A DNA stretch of 64,000 nt from Methanocella paludicola SANAE (GTDB lineage Archaea > Halobacteriota > Methanocellia > Methanocellales > Methanocellaceae), in the NCBI RefSeq assembly GCF_000011005.1, contig NC_013665.1:372001-436000 (forward strand), written 5' to 3'. Shown one piece after another: positions 28,990 to 37,617 of this stretch. Every line of letters begins with the position of its first letter. Position 1 is the first letter of the stretch. Position numbers and translations under genes: made by a program. The notes beneath the pieces were generated by a model. The model saw nothing but the letters and a program-made list of their open reading frames with translations. It ran no database searches and had not been told where the DNA came from.

Positions 28990-31316
28990 TCGTGGCAGCG
29001 AAGACTAAATCAGTATCCAAAGAGGCCGTAAGGCCGTCGAACAGGCTGGTCGTATGGTTAGAAGATGTCCGTAATTCTGATATTCCCATCGTTGGCGGCA
29101 AGGGCGCCAGCCTGGGCGAGATGATCAACGCCGAGCTCCCGGTACCCCGGGGATTCGTGGTGACGGCGCAGGCGTTCAGGGAGTTCATCGAGGTGACGGG
29201 CATCATGGACCGGCTGTTCAAGATGCTCGAGGTCAACGTCGACGACCCGAAGGCGCTCGACAGGGCCTCCGCTGACGCGAAGAAGCTGATAATGGATACG
29301 CCGATGCCGAAGAACATCGAGAAGGCGATACGCGATTATTATGCTACCCTATGCAAGCGCGAGGGCGAGGAAGTCTACGTGGCCGCCCGGTCCAGCGCGA
29401 CCGCCGAGGATCTGCCCGAGGCGAGCTTTGCCGGCCAGCAGGAGACGTTCCTGAACGTCAAGGGCGCGGACGACCTGGTCAGGGATGTCCAGAAGTGCTG
29501 GGCGTCGCTCTACGGAGCCAGGGCCATCTATTATCGTGTTGAGCAAAAGTTCCCCCACGAGCAGGTAAGCATCGCCGTCGTGGTGCAGAAGATGGTCGAC
29601 GCCGAGGAAGCGGGCGTCATGTTCACCAACCACATGACCACGGGCGAGGACGTCACCATCATCGAGGCCGCGTGGGGCCTGGGCGAGTCGGTGGTCTCTG
29701 GCGCCGTGTCGCCGGATACCTATCTCGTCGATAACAAGACCTTCGAGATCAGGCAGAAGAAGATCGCCACGAAGCAGACCATGATAACAAGGGACAAGAA
29801 GAGCCGGAAGAGCAAGCAGATCGCCGTGCCCGAGGCGAAGAAGAACGTCCAGGTGCTTCCCGACGACGTCATCGTGAAGCTGGCAAAGCTGGGCCAGATC
29901 GTGCTGGACCACTATGGCAAGCCCCAGGACATCGAGTGGGCGGTCAAGGACGGCGAATTATACTTACTGCAGTCCAGGCCCATCACGACCATCCAGAAGC
30001 GCGAGGCCAAGGAAGGCCTGGCTTCCGGCGAGGTCATCCTGGAGGGCCTGGGAGCATCGCCCGGCGTAGTAAGCGGCACCGTGAAGATCATCCACGGCAG
30101 GGACGAGCTGGACAAGGTGCTCGAGGGCGATATCCTGGTCACGAAGATGACCGAGCCCGACATGGTGCCCGCCATGAAGCGCTCCGCGGCCATCGTCACG
30201 GACGAGGGCGGCATGACCTGCCACGCGGCCATCGTCTCGAGGGAGCTCGGCACGCCTGCGGTCGTAGGCACGAGAGAGGCCACAAGGCTGCTGAAGGACG
30301 GCCAGATGGTCACCGTCGACGGCCAGAAGGGCCACGTGCTGCTCGGCGCCCTGAAGACAACGGAGGAAAAGCCATCCGAGGAAGCTAAAGTGACGGCGGT
30401 CGCTGTGGCCACGAAGCCCATCACGGCCACCGAAGTGAAGGTCAACGTGTCCATCCCCGAGGCGGCCGAGAGGGCGAAGGCGACGATGGCGGACGGCGTG
30501 GGCTTATTACGGATCGAGCACATGATCCTGGGCCTGAACACCCACCCGCAGGTCTACATCAAGGGCGGCCGCTCGGACGAGTACGTGAACGAGCTCGTAA
30601 AGGGCATCCGCACCGTGGCCGACGCCTTCTACCCGAAGCCGGTCTGGGTAAGGACGCTGGACGCCCCGACGGACGAGTTCCGGGCCATGAAGGGCGGCGA
30701 GGGCGAGCCGTACGAGCACAACCCGATGCTCGGCATGAGAGGCATCCGCAGAGACCTCCGCGAGACGGAGCACTTCAAGCTGGAGATGGCGGCCTTCAAG
30801 AAGCTCTTCGACCTGGGCTATGATAACATCGGCATCATGCTCCCGCTGGTGCAGCACCCCGTCGAGCTTAAGAGGGCGAAGCAGATGATGCTGGAGTGTG
30901 GCATCGACATCGAGAAGGTCGACGTCGGCATCATGGTCGAGATACCCGCGTCCGCCCTCATCATCGATGACTTTATTAAGGAGGGCATCGATTTCGTATC
31001 GTTCGGCACGAACGACCTGACCCAGTACACGCTGGCCGTGGACCGGAATAACGAGCTGGTCGCCGACCTCTATAACGAGCTGCACCCGGCGGTGCTCAAG
31101 CTCATCGAGTACGTGATCGAGCGGTGCAACAAGGCCGGCGTGAAGACGTCCATCTGCGGCCAGGCGGGCAGCAGGCCCGAGGTCGCAAGGCGGCTGGTCG
31201 GCATGGGCATCACCAGCATCTCCGCCAACATCGACGCCGTCGAGGCTGTCAGGGAGATGGTCGCCAGGACCGAGCACGAGATCATCCTGGACGCGGCCAG
31301 GAAACGAGTGGTGTAA
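28986..31316 (+). CDS. ppsA: Phosphoenolpyruvate synthase
   Basis: 776 residues. The ATP-grasp N-terminal domain has VGGKGASLGEM and ARSSATAEDLPEASFAGQQET; the swivelling phosphohistidine domain has GGMTCHAAIVSRELG with the catalytic His; the C-terminal PEP-binding barrel has FGTNDLTQYTLAVDRNN and a Cys in TSICGQAGSRPE. It makes PEP from pyruvate, ATP and water, the first gluconeogenic step from acetyl-CoA-derived pyruvate in methanogens. It is coupled to the upstream regulator and followed 3 bp later by mfnA. Confidence 0.97.
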   Translation: MIVAAKTKSVSKEAVRPSNRLVVWLEDVRNSDIPIVGGKGASLGEMINAELPVPRGFVVTAQAFREFIEVTGIMDRLFKMLEVNVDDPKALDRASADAKKLIMDTPMPKNIEKAIRDYYATLCKREGEEVYVAARSSATAEDLPEASFAGQQETFLNVKGADDLVRDVQKCWASLYGARAIYYRVEQKFPHEQVSIAVVVQKMVDAEEAGVMFTNHMTTGEDVTIIEAAWGLGESVVSGAVSPDTYLVDNKTFEIRQKKIATKQTMITRDKKSRKSKQIAVPEAKKNVQVLPDDVIVKLAKLGQIVLDHYGKPQDIEWAVKDGELYLLQSRPITTIQKREAKEGLASGEVILEGLGASPGVVSGTVKIIHGRDELDKVLEGDILVTKMTEPDMVPAMKRSAAIVTDEGGMTCHAAIVSRELGTPAVVGTREATRLLKDGQMVTVDGQKGHVLLGALKTTEEKPSEEAKVTAVAVATKPITATEVKVNVSIPEAAERAKATMADGVGLLRIEHMILGLNTHPQVYIKGGRSDEYVNELVKGIRTVADAFYPKPVWVRTLDAPTDEFRAMKGGEGEPYEHNPMLGMRGIRRDLRETEHFKLEMAAFKKLFDLGYDNIGIMLPLVQHPVELKRAKQMMLECGIDIEKVDVGIMVEIPASALIIDDFIKEGIDFVSFGTNDLTQYTLAVDRNNELVADLYNELHPAVLKLIEYVIERCNKAGVKTSICGQAGSRPEVARRLVGMGITSISANIDAVEAVREMVARTEHEIILDAARKRVV

Positions 31317-31319
31317 ATT

Positions 31320-32453
31320 TTGAGGGAGCATGGGGTCGACGAAGATACGATAATACGGGAGCTAAAGGGCGCCTGTGCGAGGAACGTCCCGTACGAGCGC
31401 GTGCTCAGCTCCATGTGCACGACCCCGCATCCCATCGCCATTAAAGCCCATAAAGAGTTCATCGTCTCTAACCTGGGCGACCCCAGGCTTTTTCCGGGTA
31501 CGGCCTCGCTCGAGCATGCCTGTATCGGCATGCTGGGCGAGCTTTTGCATTTGCCATCCGCCGTGGGCTATATCACTACCGGGGGCACCGAGAGCAATAT
31601 TCAGGCCCTTCGTACGGCCCGTCAGTTAAAACACGTCGACCCGGGCAAGGCCAACATCGTGCTGCCCGAGTCCGCACATTATTCGTTTGATAAGGCGGCC
31701 CAGATGCTGGGCGTATCCCTCCGGCGCACACCGCTTGACGACGAAATGAAAGCCGACATGGACGCCATGGCCGGCCTCGTCGATAAAAACACCATCGCCC
31801 TCGTGGCCGTCGCCGGCACCACGGAGTTCGGGCAGGTCGACCCCATACCGGCCATCAGTAAGCTGGCGCTCGATGAGAACATCTTTTTACACGTCGACGC
31901 CGCCTTCGGCGGCTTCGTCATACCGTTCATGAAAGACCCGTCGAAGTACAGGTTCGACTTCGAGCTCCCCGGCGTCATGTCCATCGCCATCGACCCCCAC
32001 AAGATGGGCATGAGCACGATACCCTCCGGAGGGCTGCTTTACCGGGACGAGCGCCACATGAAGTCGCTTGAGATCAGCGCCCAGTACCTTACTTCCCAGG
32101 TCCAGTCGTCCCTTGCCGGCACCCGCACCGGCGCCTCCGCTGCGGCGACCTATGCGGTCATGCGCCACCTGGGGATGGACGGCTACCGCCGGGTCGTGTC
32201 AGAGTGCATGGATAACACCATGTTCCTCCGGGACAGCCTGGTCGACATGGACATTGAGCTGGCCCTCGAGCCCATTATGAACATAGTGACGGCGAAGCTG
32301 CCCGATGCGCAGTCGACCCGCAAGAAGCTCTGCGACATGGGCTGGTTCGTCTCCACGACGTCGAGGCCCGAAGCGCTCCGCATGGTCGTCATGCCCCACG
32401 TCACCAGGGACGTCATCGAGGCGTTCATGGCCGACCTCAAAAAAATATCGTAG
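31320..32453 (+). CDS. mfnA: Tyrosine decarboxylase MfnA (or aspartate decarboxylase)
   Basis: 377 residues from TTG 31320 ([12 protein letters not shown]), 3 bp after ppsA; no ATG lies nearby. PLP-fold group II decarboxylase motifs: [22 protein letters not shown] and the PLP lysine in [15 protein letters not shown]. Archaeal MfnA makes tyramine for methanofuran; homologues also make beta-alanine from aspartate for coenzyme A, and the sequence does not separate these. Being next to ppsA suggests one transcript. Confidence 0.92.
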   Translation: MREHGVDEDTIIRELKGACARNVPYERVLSSMCTTPHPIAIKAHKEFIVSNLGDPRLFPGTASLEHACIGMLGELLHLPSAVGYITTGGTESNIQALRTARQLKHVDPGKANIVLPESAHYSFDKAAQMLGVSLRRTPLDDEMKADMDAMAGLVDKNTIALVAVAGTTEFGQVDPIPAISKLALDENIFLHVDAAFGGFVIPFMKDPSKYRFDFELPGVMSIAIDPHKMGMSTIPSGGLLYRDERHMKSLEISAQYLTSQVQSSLAGTRTGASAAATYAVMRHLGMDGYRRVVSECMDNTMFLRDSLVDMDIELALEPIMNIVTAKLPDAQSTRKKLCDMGWFVSTTSRPEALRMVVMPHVTRDVIEAFMADLKKIS

Positions 32454-32533
32454 CCATCGTCTCAGGGAAATCGTTACCTTTAATACATAGCGAACCAACA
32501 GGTGCAAAACGCCAGCCAGGAGGACGTGGTGTG

Positions 32534-33109
32534 ATGCTCAAAAATCTGAGAGAGACAATGAGGACCGCCCCCATCGTGAGGCGGGGCACATACAACTATT
32601 TTATTCATCCCATATCGGACGGCGTGCCCGTCGTGAAGCCCGAGCTCCTGAGGGAGGTCATCGCCTGCATGGTGAAGAACGCCGACCTCGACGTCGATAA
32701 GATCGTCACCATCGAGGCCATGGGCCTGCCCCTGGGCGCCGCCCTGTCGACCATGACCGACATACCGTTCATCATCATTAGAAAGAGAAAGTACGAGCTT
32801 CCCGGGGAGATCGCGGTCCACCAGACGACCGGCTACTCCAGGGGTGAGCTGTACCTGAACGGCATCAACAAGGGCGACCGTGTACTTATTATCGACGACG
32901 TCATCAGCACGGGCGGCACGATGAAGGCCGTCATCAAGGCACTGGAGAAGGCCGGCGCCGTCATCAAGGACATCGTCGTCGTCATCGAGAGGGGCGATGG
33001 CAAGAAGTCCATCGAGGAGCTGGGCTACGACGTGCAGACGCTCATCAAGATCGACGTGGATGAGAACGGCGTCAAGATACTGGGCTGTATCGATGAGGAG
33101 TGCCAGTGA
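32534..33109 (+). CDS. hpt: Hypoxanthine/adenine phosphoribosyltransferase (archaeal Hpt)
   Basis: 191 residues from ATG 32534 (a GTG precedes it in frame). The PRPP-binding motif [18 protein letters not shown] is clear, with [14 protein letters not shown] and [10 protein letters not shown] upstream. This is the type I PRTase of archaeal purine salvage, close in arrangement to Apt/Hpt. It converts hypoxanthine (or guanine/adenine) and PRPP to the nucleotide. Separated from mfnA by 80 bp. Confidence 0.93.
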   Translation: MLKNLRETMRTAPIVRRGTYNYFIHPISDGVPVVKPELLREVIACMVKNADLDVDKIVTIEAMGLPLGAALSTMTDIPFIIIRKRKYELPGEIAVHQTTGYSRGELYLNGINKGDRVLIIDDVISTGGTMKAVIKALEKAGAVIKDIVVVIERGDGKKSIEELGYDVQTLIKIDVDENGVKILGCIDEECQ

Positions 33110-33131
33110 CTCTTTTTTTATTTTTCAACAT

Positions 33132-33139
33132 CTATAAAA
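33132..33139 (+). promoter_or_regulatory. TATA box for the binding-fold gene
   Basis: CTATAAAA lies about 25 bp before ATG 33164, consistent with a leaderless transcript. Confidence 0.55.
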
Positions 33140-33163
33140 GCTATTAAGTGTTATTTTTAATAG

Positions 33164-34084
33164 ATGACCTCGCCTTTGAACATCGGCCACCTCTCTACCG
33201 TATACCACACGTCCTTCATCCTTGAGGGCACCGACTGGCTCCGGAAGGCCGGCATCGAGGCGAACTGGAGGCTATTCGCCTCCGGCCCCGACATAGTGAA
33301 GGCTTTCGAAAACCGGGAGATCGACATGGGCTACATAGGCCTGCCGCCGGTCATCATCGGGGTCGCCAGGGGCATACCGTTCAAGTGCATCGCAGGCGGC
33401 CACGTGGAGGGCACAGTCATGCTCGCCCAGAAGCAGTATAAGACCCTGGATGAGCTGGGCGATGTCGGCCTTGTCTTGAAGCAGTTCGAGGGCTCCGCCA
33501 TCGGCACGCCGCCGAAGGGCTCCATCCACGACGTCATCGCCCGGGACCTTGTGGAGCGCCTGGGCCTGAGCATCGAGGTGAAGAACTACCCATGGGCCGA
33601 CTTCGTGCTCGACGCCCTGGTGGACGGCGAAATACCGGCAGCGGCGGGCACTCCGCCCCTTGCGGTGGCCGCACGCCGCTTCTCAGGAGCCCGTATCGTG
33701 ATACCGCCTCACCGGCTCTGGCCGAACAACCCCAGCTATGGCATCGTGGCCAGGGAGGAGCTTTTCGACAGCCCCGGTATTGTCATGAAGTTCCTGGAGA
33801 TGCACGAGAGGGCCTGTAACTTCATCCGGGAAAAGCCCGCCGAAGCCTCGAAGATCGTGGCCGGGCTCACGGAGATCGTCGACCCCGAGTTCGTGCGGGA
33901 AGCCTACCGCATCTCGCCAAAATATTGCAGTGCCCTGTCTCCGGAATACGTGGCCTCCACCATGCGTTTCGTGGACGTGCTCCGCAGGATGGGCTATATC
34001 TCCCGGCCCGTACAGGAAGAGGAGATATTCGATTTTCGCTTTATAAGGAAAGCCCATCCGGGCCCCCCGCACTACGATCTGTAG
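33164..34084 (+). CDS. Periplasmic-binding-protein-like protein without signal peptide
   Basis: 306 residues with the SsuA/TauA/ThiY-type fold: N-terminal strand LNIGHLSTVYHTSFIL, DMGYIGLPPVIIGVARG, then LVLKQFEGSAIGTPPKGS and PPHRLWPNNPSYGIVAREE. These proteins usually bind sulfonates, nitrate or thiamine precursors outside the cell, but this one starts directly with the first strand and has neither signal peptide nor lipobox. No permease or ATPase is adjacent. It may be a cytoplasmic ligand-binding or biosynthetic protein (as in the THI5-like fold). It precedes methanogenesis marker 8 by ~80 bp. Confidence 0.8.
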   Translation: MTSPLNIGHLSTVYHTSFILEGTDWLRKAGIEANWRLFASGPDIVKAFENREIDMGYIGLPPVIIGVARGIPFKCIAGGHVEGTVMLAQKQYKTLDELGDVGLVLKQFEGSAIGTPPKGSIHDVIARDLVERLGLSIEVKNYPWADFVLDALVDGEIPAAAGTPPLAVAARRFSGARIVIPPHRLWPNNPSYGIVAREELFDSPGIVMKFLEMHERACNFIREKPAEASKIVAGLTEIVDPEFVREAYRISPKYCSALSPEYVASTMRFVDVLRRMGYISRPVQEEEIFDFRFIRKAHPGPPHYDL

Positions 34085-34165
34085 CGGCGGCAAACGCGGG
34101 GCCGAAAGTTTATCTGGATTAACATACGTTAATTACCCAGAATTCAAAGCAAACGAGTGATAACT

Positions 34166-34999
34166 ATGGATGAACACGTCATAGAGGGCCTGGGCAAGGC
34201 CCGCATAGTCGTCAGGGATGGCAAGGTCGTGGAGGTCGGCGAGCCCATGATCAGCTACTGCCCGATCTTCGACAAGCACAGGGGCATCAAGAAGTTCGAC
34301 CGCGAGGTCATCGCTAACAACATCGAGTTCAGGATCAAGGATTTCGGCATGTGCACCCCCGACCGGGTGCTGACCATGAAGGACTTCCTCTCGTTCGGTG
34401 TCTCCGAGATCATCTGCACTGCCATCCGCCAGAAGAAGGTCGACGCGGCCGTGATGGTGTGCGAGGGCTGCGGCACCCTGGTCGTCACCGACCCGGACAT
34501 GGTCCAGGGCATCGGCGGCCGTGTCTCAGGCCTCGTCAGCACTACTCCCATACCTGCTCTCATAGAAAAGGTCGGGGCGAAGAACGTCCTCGACCCGAAG
34601 ACCGCGAAGATCGACCAGGCGGCCGGAGTCAAAAAGGCCATCGCCATGGGCTATAAGAATATCGCCGTCTCCATCATCGACGGCACCATGGCAAAGCAGA
34701 TGAGGGACATCGAAAAGCAGCACCCCGGCGTGAACGTCTACACGTTCGTAGTCCACGTCACCGCCATGCCGAAGGAGGAGGCCAGGCTGGTCTTCGAGTA
34801 CGCGGACGTGGCAACGGGCTGTGCCTCGAAGTACATCCGGGAAGAGGGTACGAAGAAGGCGGTCTGCAAGGTCGGCGACTCCGTGCCCATATTCGGCGTT
34901 ACCCCGCGGGGCCAGGCGCTCATCGAGGAACGCATCAAGTTCATGGGCAAGCCCATCGTCCCGAAGCCCAACGCGCCTCAGCCCGATAAGCTTATTTAA
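34166..34999 (+). CDS. Methanogenesis marker protein 8 (DUF2099)
   Basis: 277 residues from ATG 34166; a GTG 9 bp earlier is possible. Family features: ISYCPIFDKHRGIKKFDRE, FGMCTPDRVL, VCEGCGTLVVTDPDMVQGIGGRVSGL and VATGCASKYIREEG, with several conserved Cys. Methanogenesis marker 8 occurs almost only in methanogens; its reaction is not known to me. The conserved Cys (YCP, MCT, CEGCG) may bind a metal or cluster (inference). Strong evidence that the genome is a methanogen's. Confidence 0.93.
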   Translation: MDEHVIEGLGKARIVVRDGKVVEVGEPMISYCPIFDKHRGIKKFDREVIANNIEFRIKDFGMCTPDRVLTMKDFLSFGVSEIICTAIRQKKVDAAVMVCEGCGTLVVTDPDMVQGIGGRVSGLVSTTPIPALIEKVGAKNVLDPKTAKIDQAAGVKKAIAMGYKNIAVSIIDGTMAKQMRDIEKQHPGVNVYTFVVHVTAMPKEEARLVFEYADVATGCASKYIREEGTKKAVCKVGDSVPIFGVTPRGQALIEERIKFMGKPIVPKPNAPQPDKLI

Positions 35000-35011
35000 A
35001 TTTTTAGTTCA

Positions 35012-35030
35012 TCCCCCTGCTTCAGGGGGA
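35012..35030 (+). terminator. Hairpin terminator after marker 8
   Basis: TCCCCCTG / CAGGGGGA with a 3-nt loop, then CATTTTTAAT; located 13 bp after the stop. Confidence 0.75.
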
Positions 35031-35188
35031 CATTTTTAATAGCCTGCTTAACAAGGCTCAATTTCGTACTCGATTGACTCTAAAATATCAATTAATAGCT
35101 AATTTTACTAATCATTAGCTAATTTCAGTTAAAAATTGAATTACAGTTATAATAGATTCTATTTGTGATTTATATGCCTAATTTGGAA

Positions 35189-35199
35189 AGTATTTATAC
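35189..35199 (+). promoter_or_regulatory. TATA box of the subtilase gene, with upstream direct repeats
   Basis: GTATTTATACT lies about 45-55 bp before the proposed start. Upstream, 35090-35125 contains the near-identical words ATAGCTAATTTTACT and TTAGCTAATTTCAGT, possible regulator sites in an unusually AT-rich stretch. Confidence 0.5.
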
Positions 35200-35242
35200 T
35201 ATAGAGTTATGTCTAGGCTTACTAGAGAAGGAGGAGTAAGCA

Positions 35243-36781
35243 ATTAAAAAACGAATATTCCTAGTCGCTGCAGTATGCGTCGTGCTACTGGCCAGCGCAT
35301 TGTTGGTAAATGCGAGCATACCGCTGACTAAGCCCTCCACGGATCTCAGCAGCGGCACCTATATTGTCGTTTTTAATGACAGCCAGGGCATGGCTGGCGC
35401 GCTGAGCGACCAGGTCTCTGCCTTCGCCGTCGAGAATAACGCGACGGTCAAATACAGGTATGACCTCATCAACGGCATGGCCATCGACGTCCCGACCGCC
35501 GACGCGGCCGCGAAGCTGAGCACTCTCAAGGGCGTGAAATACGTCGAGAAGAACATCGTATTCCACGTCACGCTCGACACGGGCAGGTCCATCGTCGGCG
35601 CCCCGCAGGTCTGGGACCTCGGGTACACCGGCAAGGGCATGAAGGTCGCCGTCGTCGACACCGGCATCGACGGCACCCATCCCGACCTCAAGGGCAGGAT
35701 CGTCGACTTCAAGGACTACGTTTCAGGCAAGACCACCGCCTACGATGACTTCGGCCACGGCACCCACTGCGCCGGCATCATCGGCGGCAGCGGCGCCGCC
35801 TCGAACGGCAAGTACAAGGGCGTTGCCCCCGAAGTCCAGTTCATCGGCGTCAAGGTGCTCGGCAAGGACGGCTCCGGAAGCCTGGACGCCATCATCGCCG
35901 GCCTGAACTATGCGGCCAAGAGCGACGCTAAAGTGATCTCGATGTCGCTCGGCTCGGACGAGCACTCGCAGTCCATGGACGACGCCGTTAACAACGCCGT
36001 AAAAGCCGGCAAGGTCGTCGTCTGCGCGGCAGGCAACAGCGGCCCTGGCTCGAAGACCATCGGCTGCCCCGCGGATACCCCCTCGGCCCTGACGGTCGGC
36101 GCCACCGACAAGAGCGATGCCATCGCTTCGTTCAGCTCCAGGGGCCCCAACAGGGACGGCACCGTCAAGCCCGACGTCAGCGCCCCTGGCAAGGACATCA
36201 TATCCTGCAGGGCCACGGGCACCAACGACCAGAAGGCCATCGACACCTACTACCTGTCGATGAGCGGCACCTCCATGGCCACCCCCATGGTATCGGGCTC
36301 CGTCATTCTGCTGCTGCAGAAGAAGCCGGACCTGACGCCCGCCGAGGTCAAGGACATCATGGAGAAGACCGCGAAGCAGCTCGGCTCCGGCGTCCCGAAC
36401 AATAACTTCGGCTACGGCAGGATCAGCATCGTCAACGCGATCAACTACCTGGACGGCAAGTATACGCCTCCGACCACCCCGTCGCCGACGCCAACCCCGA
36501 GCCCGAGCCCGTCTCCCTCCCCGTCGCCGAACCCCGGCAACCCGGGCAACCCCGGCTACCCTGGCTACCCGTACCCTGGATATCCGTATCCTGGCTACCC
36601 GTACCCCGGACAGCCGACCCCGACGCCTACGCCGACGCCCACGCCTGACCCGGGCAACCCCGGCTACCCTGGCTACCCGTACCCTGGATATCCGTATCCT
36701 GGCTACCCGTACCCGAGCTACCCCGGCTACCCGTACCCTGGTTACCCTTACCCGGGCTACTACGGCATTAGCGACGAATAA
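35243..36781 (+). CDS. Secreted subtilisin-like serine protease with Pro/Gly/Tyr-rich tail (ATT start)
   Basis: 512 residues. No ATG/GTG/TTG lies between the in-frame TAA at 35237 and GTG 35282, but ATT 35243 is 8 nt after a strong GGAGG and gives a textbook signal peptide (KKRIFLVAAVCVVLLASALL); GTG 35282 would cut it in half. A propeptide-inhibitor (I9) domain spans ~35-115. The S8 catalytic triad is D139 (VVDTGIDGTHPD), H172 (GHGTHCAG) and S344 (SGTSMATP). After residue ~410 comes a Pro/Ser/Thr linker and a PGYPYPGYP-repeat tail ending ISDE. Probably an exported or cell-wall-bound protease. Confidence 0.92.
   Translation: MKKRIFLVAAVCVVLLASALLVNASIPLTKPSTDLSSGTYIVVFNDSQGMAGALSDQVSAFAVENNATVKYRYDLINGMAIDVPTADAAAKLSTLKGVKYVEKNIVFHVTLDTGRSIVGAPQVWDLGYTGKGMKVAVVDTGIDGTHPDLKGRIVDFKDYVSGKTTAYDDFGHGTHCAGIIGGSGAASNGKYKGVAPEVQFIGVKVLGKDGSGSLDAIIAGLNYAAKSDAKVISMSLGSDEHSQSMDDAVNNAVKAGKVVVCAAGNSGPGSKTIGCPADTPSALTVGATDKSDAIASFSSRGPNRDGTVKPDVSAPGKDIISCRATGTNDQKAIDTYYLSMSGTSMATPMVSGSVILLLQKKPDLTPAEVKDIMEKTAKQLGSGVPNNNFGYGRISIVNAINYLDGKYTPPTTPSPTPTPSPSPSPSPSPNPGNPGNPGYPGYPYPGYPYPGYPYPGQPTPTPTPTPTPDPGNPGYPGYPYPGYPYPGYPYPSYPGYPYPGYPYPGYYGISDE
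36541..36714 (+). repeat. 66-bp direct repeat coding for PGY repeats in the subtilase tail
   Basis: Bases 36541-36606 recur at 36649-36714 (108-bp period, identical by eye), separated by a segment coding for PTPTPTPTP. The repeat codes for NPGYPGYPYPGYPYPGYPYP-type sequence, so tail length probably varies between strains. Confidence 0.85.
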
Positions 36782-36788
36782 GCACATG

Positions 36789-36810
36789 ATCAGGCCAGCA
36801 ACGGCCTGAT
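36789..36810 (+). terminator. Hairpin terminator after subtilase
   Basis: ATCAGGCC / GGCCTGAT with a 6-nt loop, followed by ATCCTCTTTTTTT. Confidence 0.8.
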
Positions 36811-36912
36811 ATCCTCTTTTTTTAATAAAAAATCGGCACCTATTGCGGAGCAGTTGCCCTGATAACAGGTCACGCTTATCATTCTTTCCGTCAAAACTCC
36901 GGTAAGGTGATA

Positions 36913-37065
36913 ATGATGGTGAAAGACCCCGTATGCCACATGAACGTAAACGAGGAGAAGCCGGGCGCCAAAGAGAACTTCCACGGAAAAACGTACTTCT
37001 TCTGCAGCAACAAGTGCAAGGCAACGTTCGACAAGAACAGGGACCGGTTCGCAAAGGAAGAATGA
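36913..37065 (+). CDS. Small YHS-domain metal-binding protein, second copy
   Basis: 50 residues: MMVKDPVCHMNVN, then HGKTYFFCSNKCKATFDKN, ending RFAKEE. It has the YHS Cys pattern (C-H-M, then C-x3-C) and the KTYFFCSNKC core. AGGTGA precedes the ATG by 4-8 nt. It is a stand-alone domain, not beside an ATPase here; the other copy is next to copA at 16585. Likely a small copper or heavy-metal binding protein. Confidence 0.9.
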   Translation: MMVKDPVCHMNVNEEKPGAKENFHGKTYFFCSNKCKATFDKNRDRFAKEE

Positions 37066-37151
37066 ATGGCCATAGCTTCCGCGAGACAGGCGTGACTTAA
37101 CGCCGTTAAGCTTAAATAAAAACGTAACAATTGTTTAGCACGGGAGTAATG

Positions 37152-37523
37152 ATGAGGCCTCCATGCGAACTTACCGTCTGGTACGTCATACCGACCATCC
37201 GCGCCGAGCTCTCGAAGGAGCTGATCAAGCTGGGCCTGTCGCAGAAGGAAGTATCCGAGCGGCTGGGCATCACACAGTCGGCAGTGTCCCAGTATGTCAA
37301 GGATAAGCGGGGCAAGGGCGTACCGGTAAACAAGGAAGTCCGGAAGGCCATCAAGGCGCTCGCCCGGGACATCGCCGCGGGCAACGCCGGGAAGGGCGTC
37401 ATACCGGGCATCTGCGCCGTCTGCGCCATCGTTAAGCAGAGCGGCTCGCTGTGCGACCTCCACCGGCAGGAGGACGCGGACCTCGAGGGCTGCGACATGT
37501 GCCTGAACATCTCCGGCGGATAA
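37152..37523 (+). CDS. HTH regulator with Cys-rich C-terminus
   Basis: 123 residues from ATG 37152; ATG 37149 is equally possible. The HTH is LIKLGLSQKEVSERLGITQSAVSQYV (residues ~22-50), then a basic linker. The C-terminus has five Cys (ICAVCAIV, LCDLH, GCDMCLN), plus one near the N-terminus (RPPC). The spacing suits an Fe-S cluster or zinc. This layout is found in a group of archaeal regulators (COG2522-like). Sensing redox or metal is a reasonable inference. Its location after a YHS gene suggests metal response but the genes are only ~85 bp apart without overlap. Confidence 0.88.
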   Translation: MRPPCELTVWYVIPTIRAELSKELIKLGLSQKEVSERLGITQSAVSQYVKDKRGKGVPVNKEVRKAIKALARDIAAGNAGKGVIPGICAVCAIVKQSGSLCDLHRQEDADLEGCDMCLNISGG

Positions 37524-37617
37524 GCCTCCGCTGTTTCATTCCTTTTTACGTTAAACGTTGCTCTTATTTTTAAACATAATTATAAAAATATAAACGTATT
37601 CTTCACCGGGTAAAGGT

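Noticed and set aside
35723-37054. 443-residue open frame on the minus strand opposite the subtilase tail and YHS gene
   Set aside because: Its translation is Arg/Val/Gly-rich repeats that mirror the PGY repeats, while the plus frame has a catalytic triad. The minus frame also covers the clear YHS gene.
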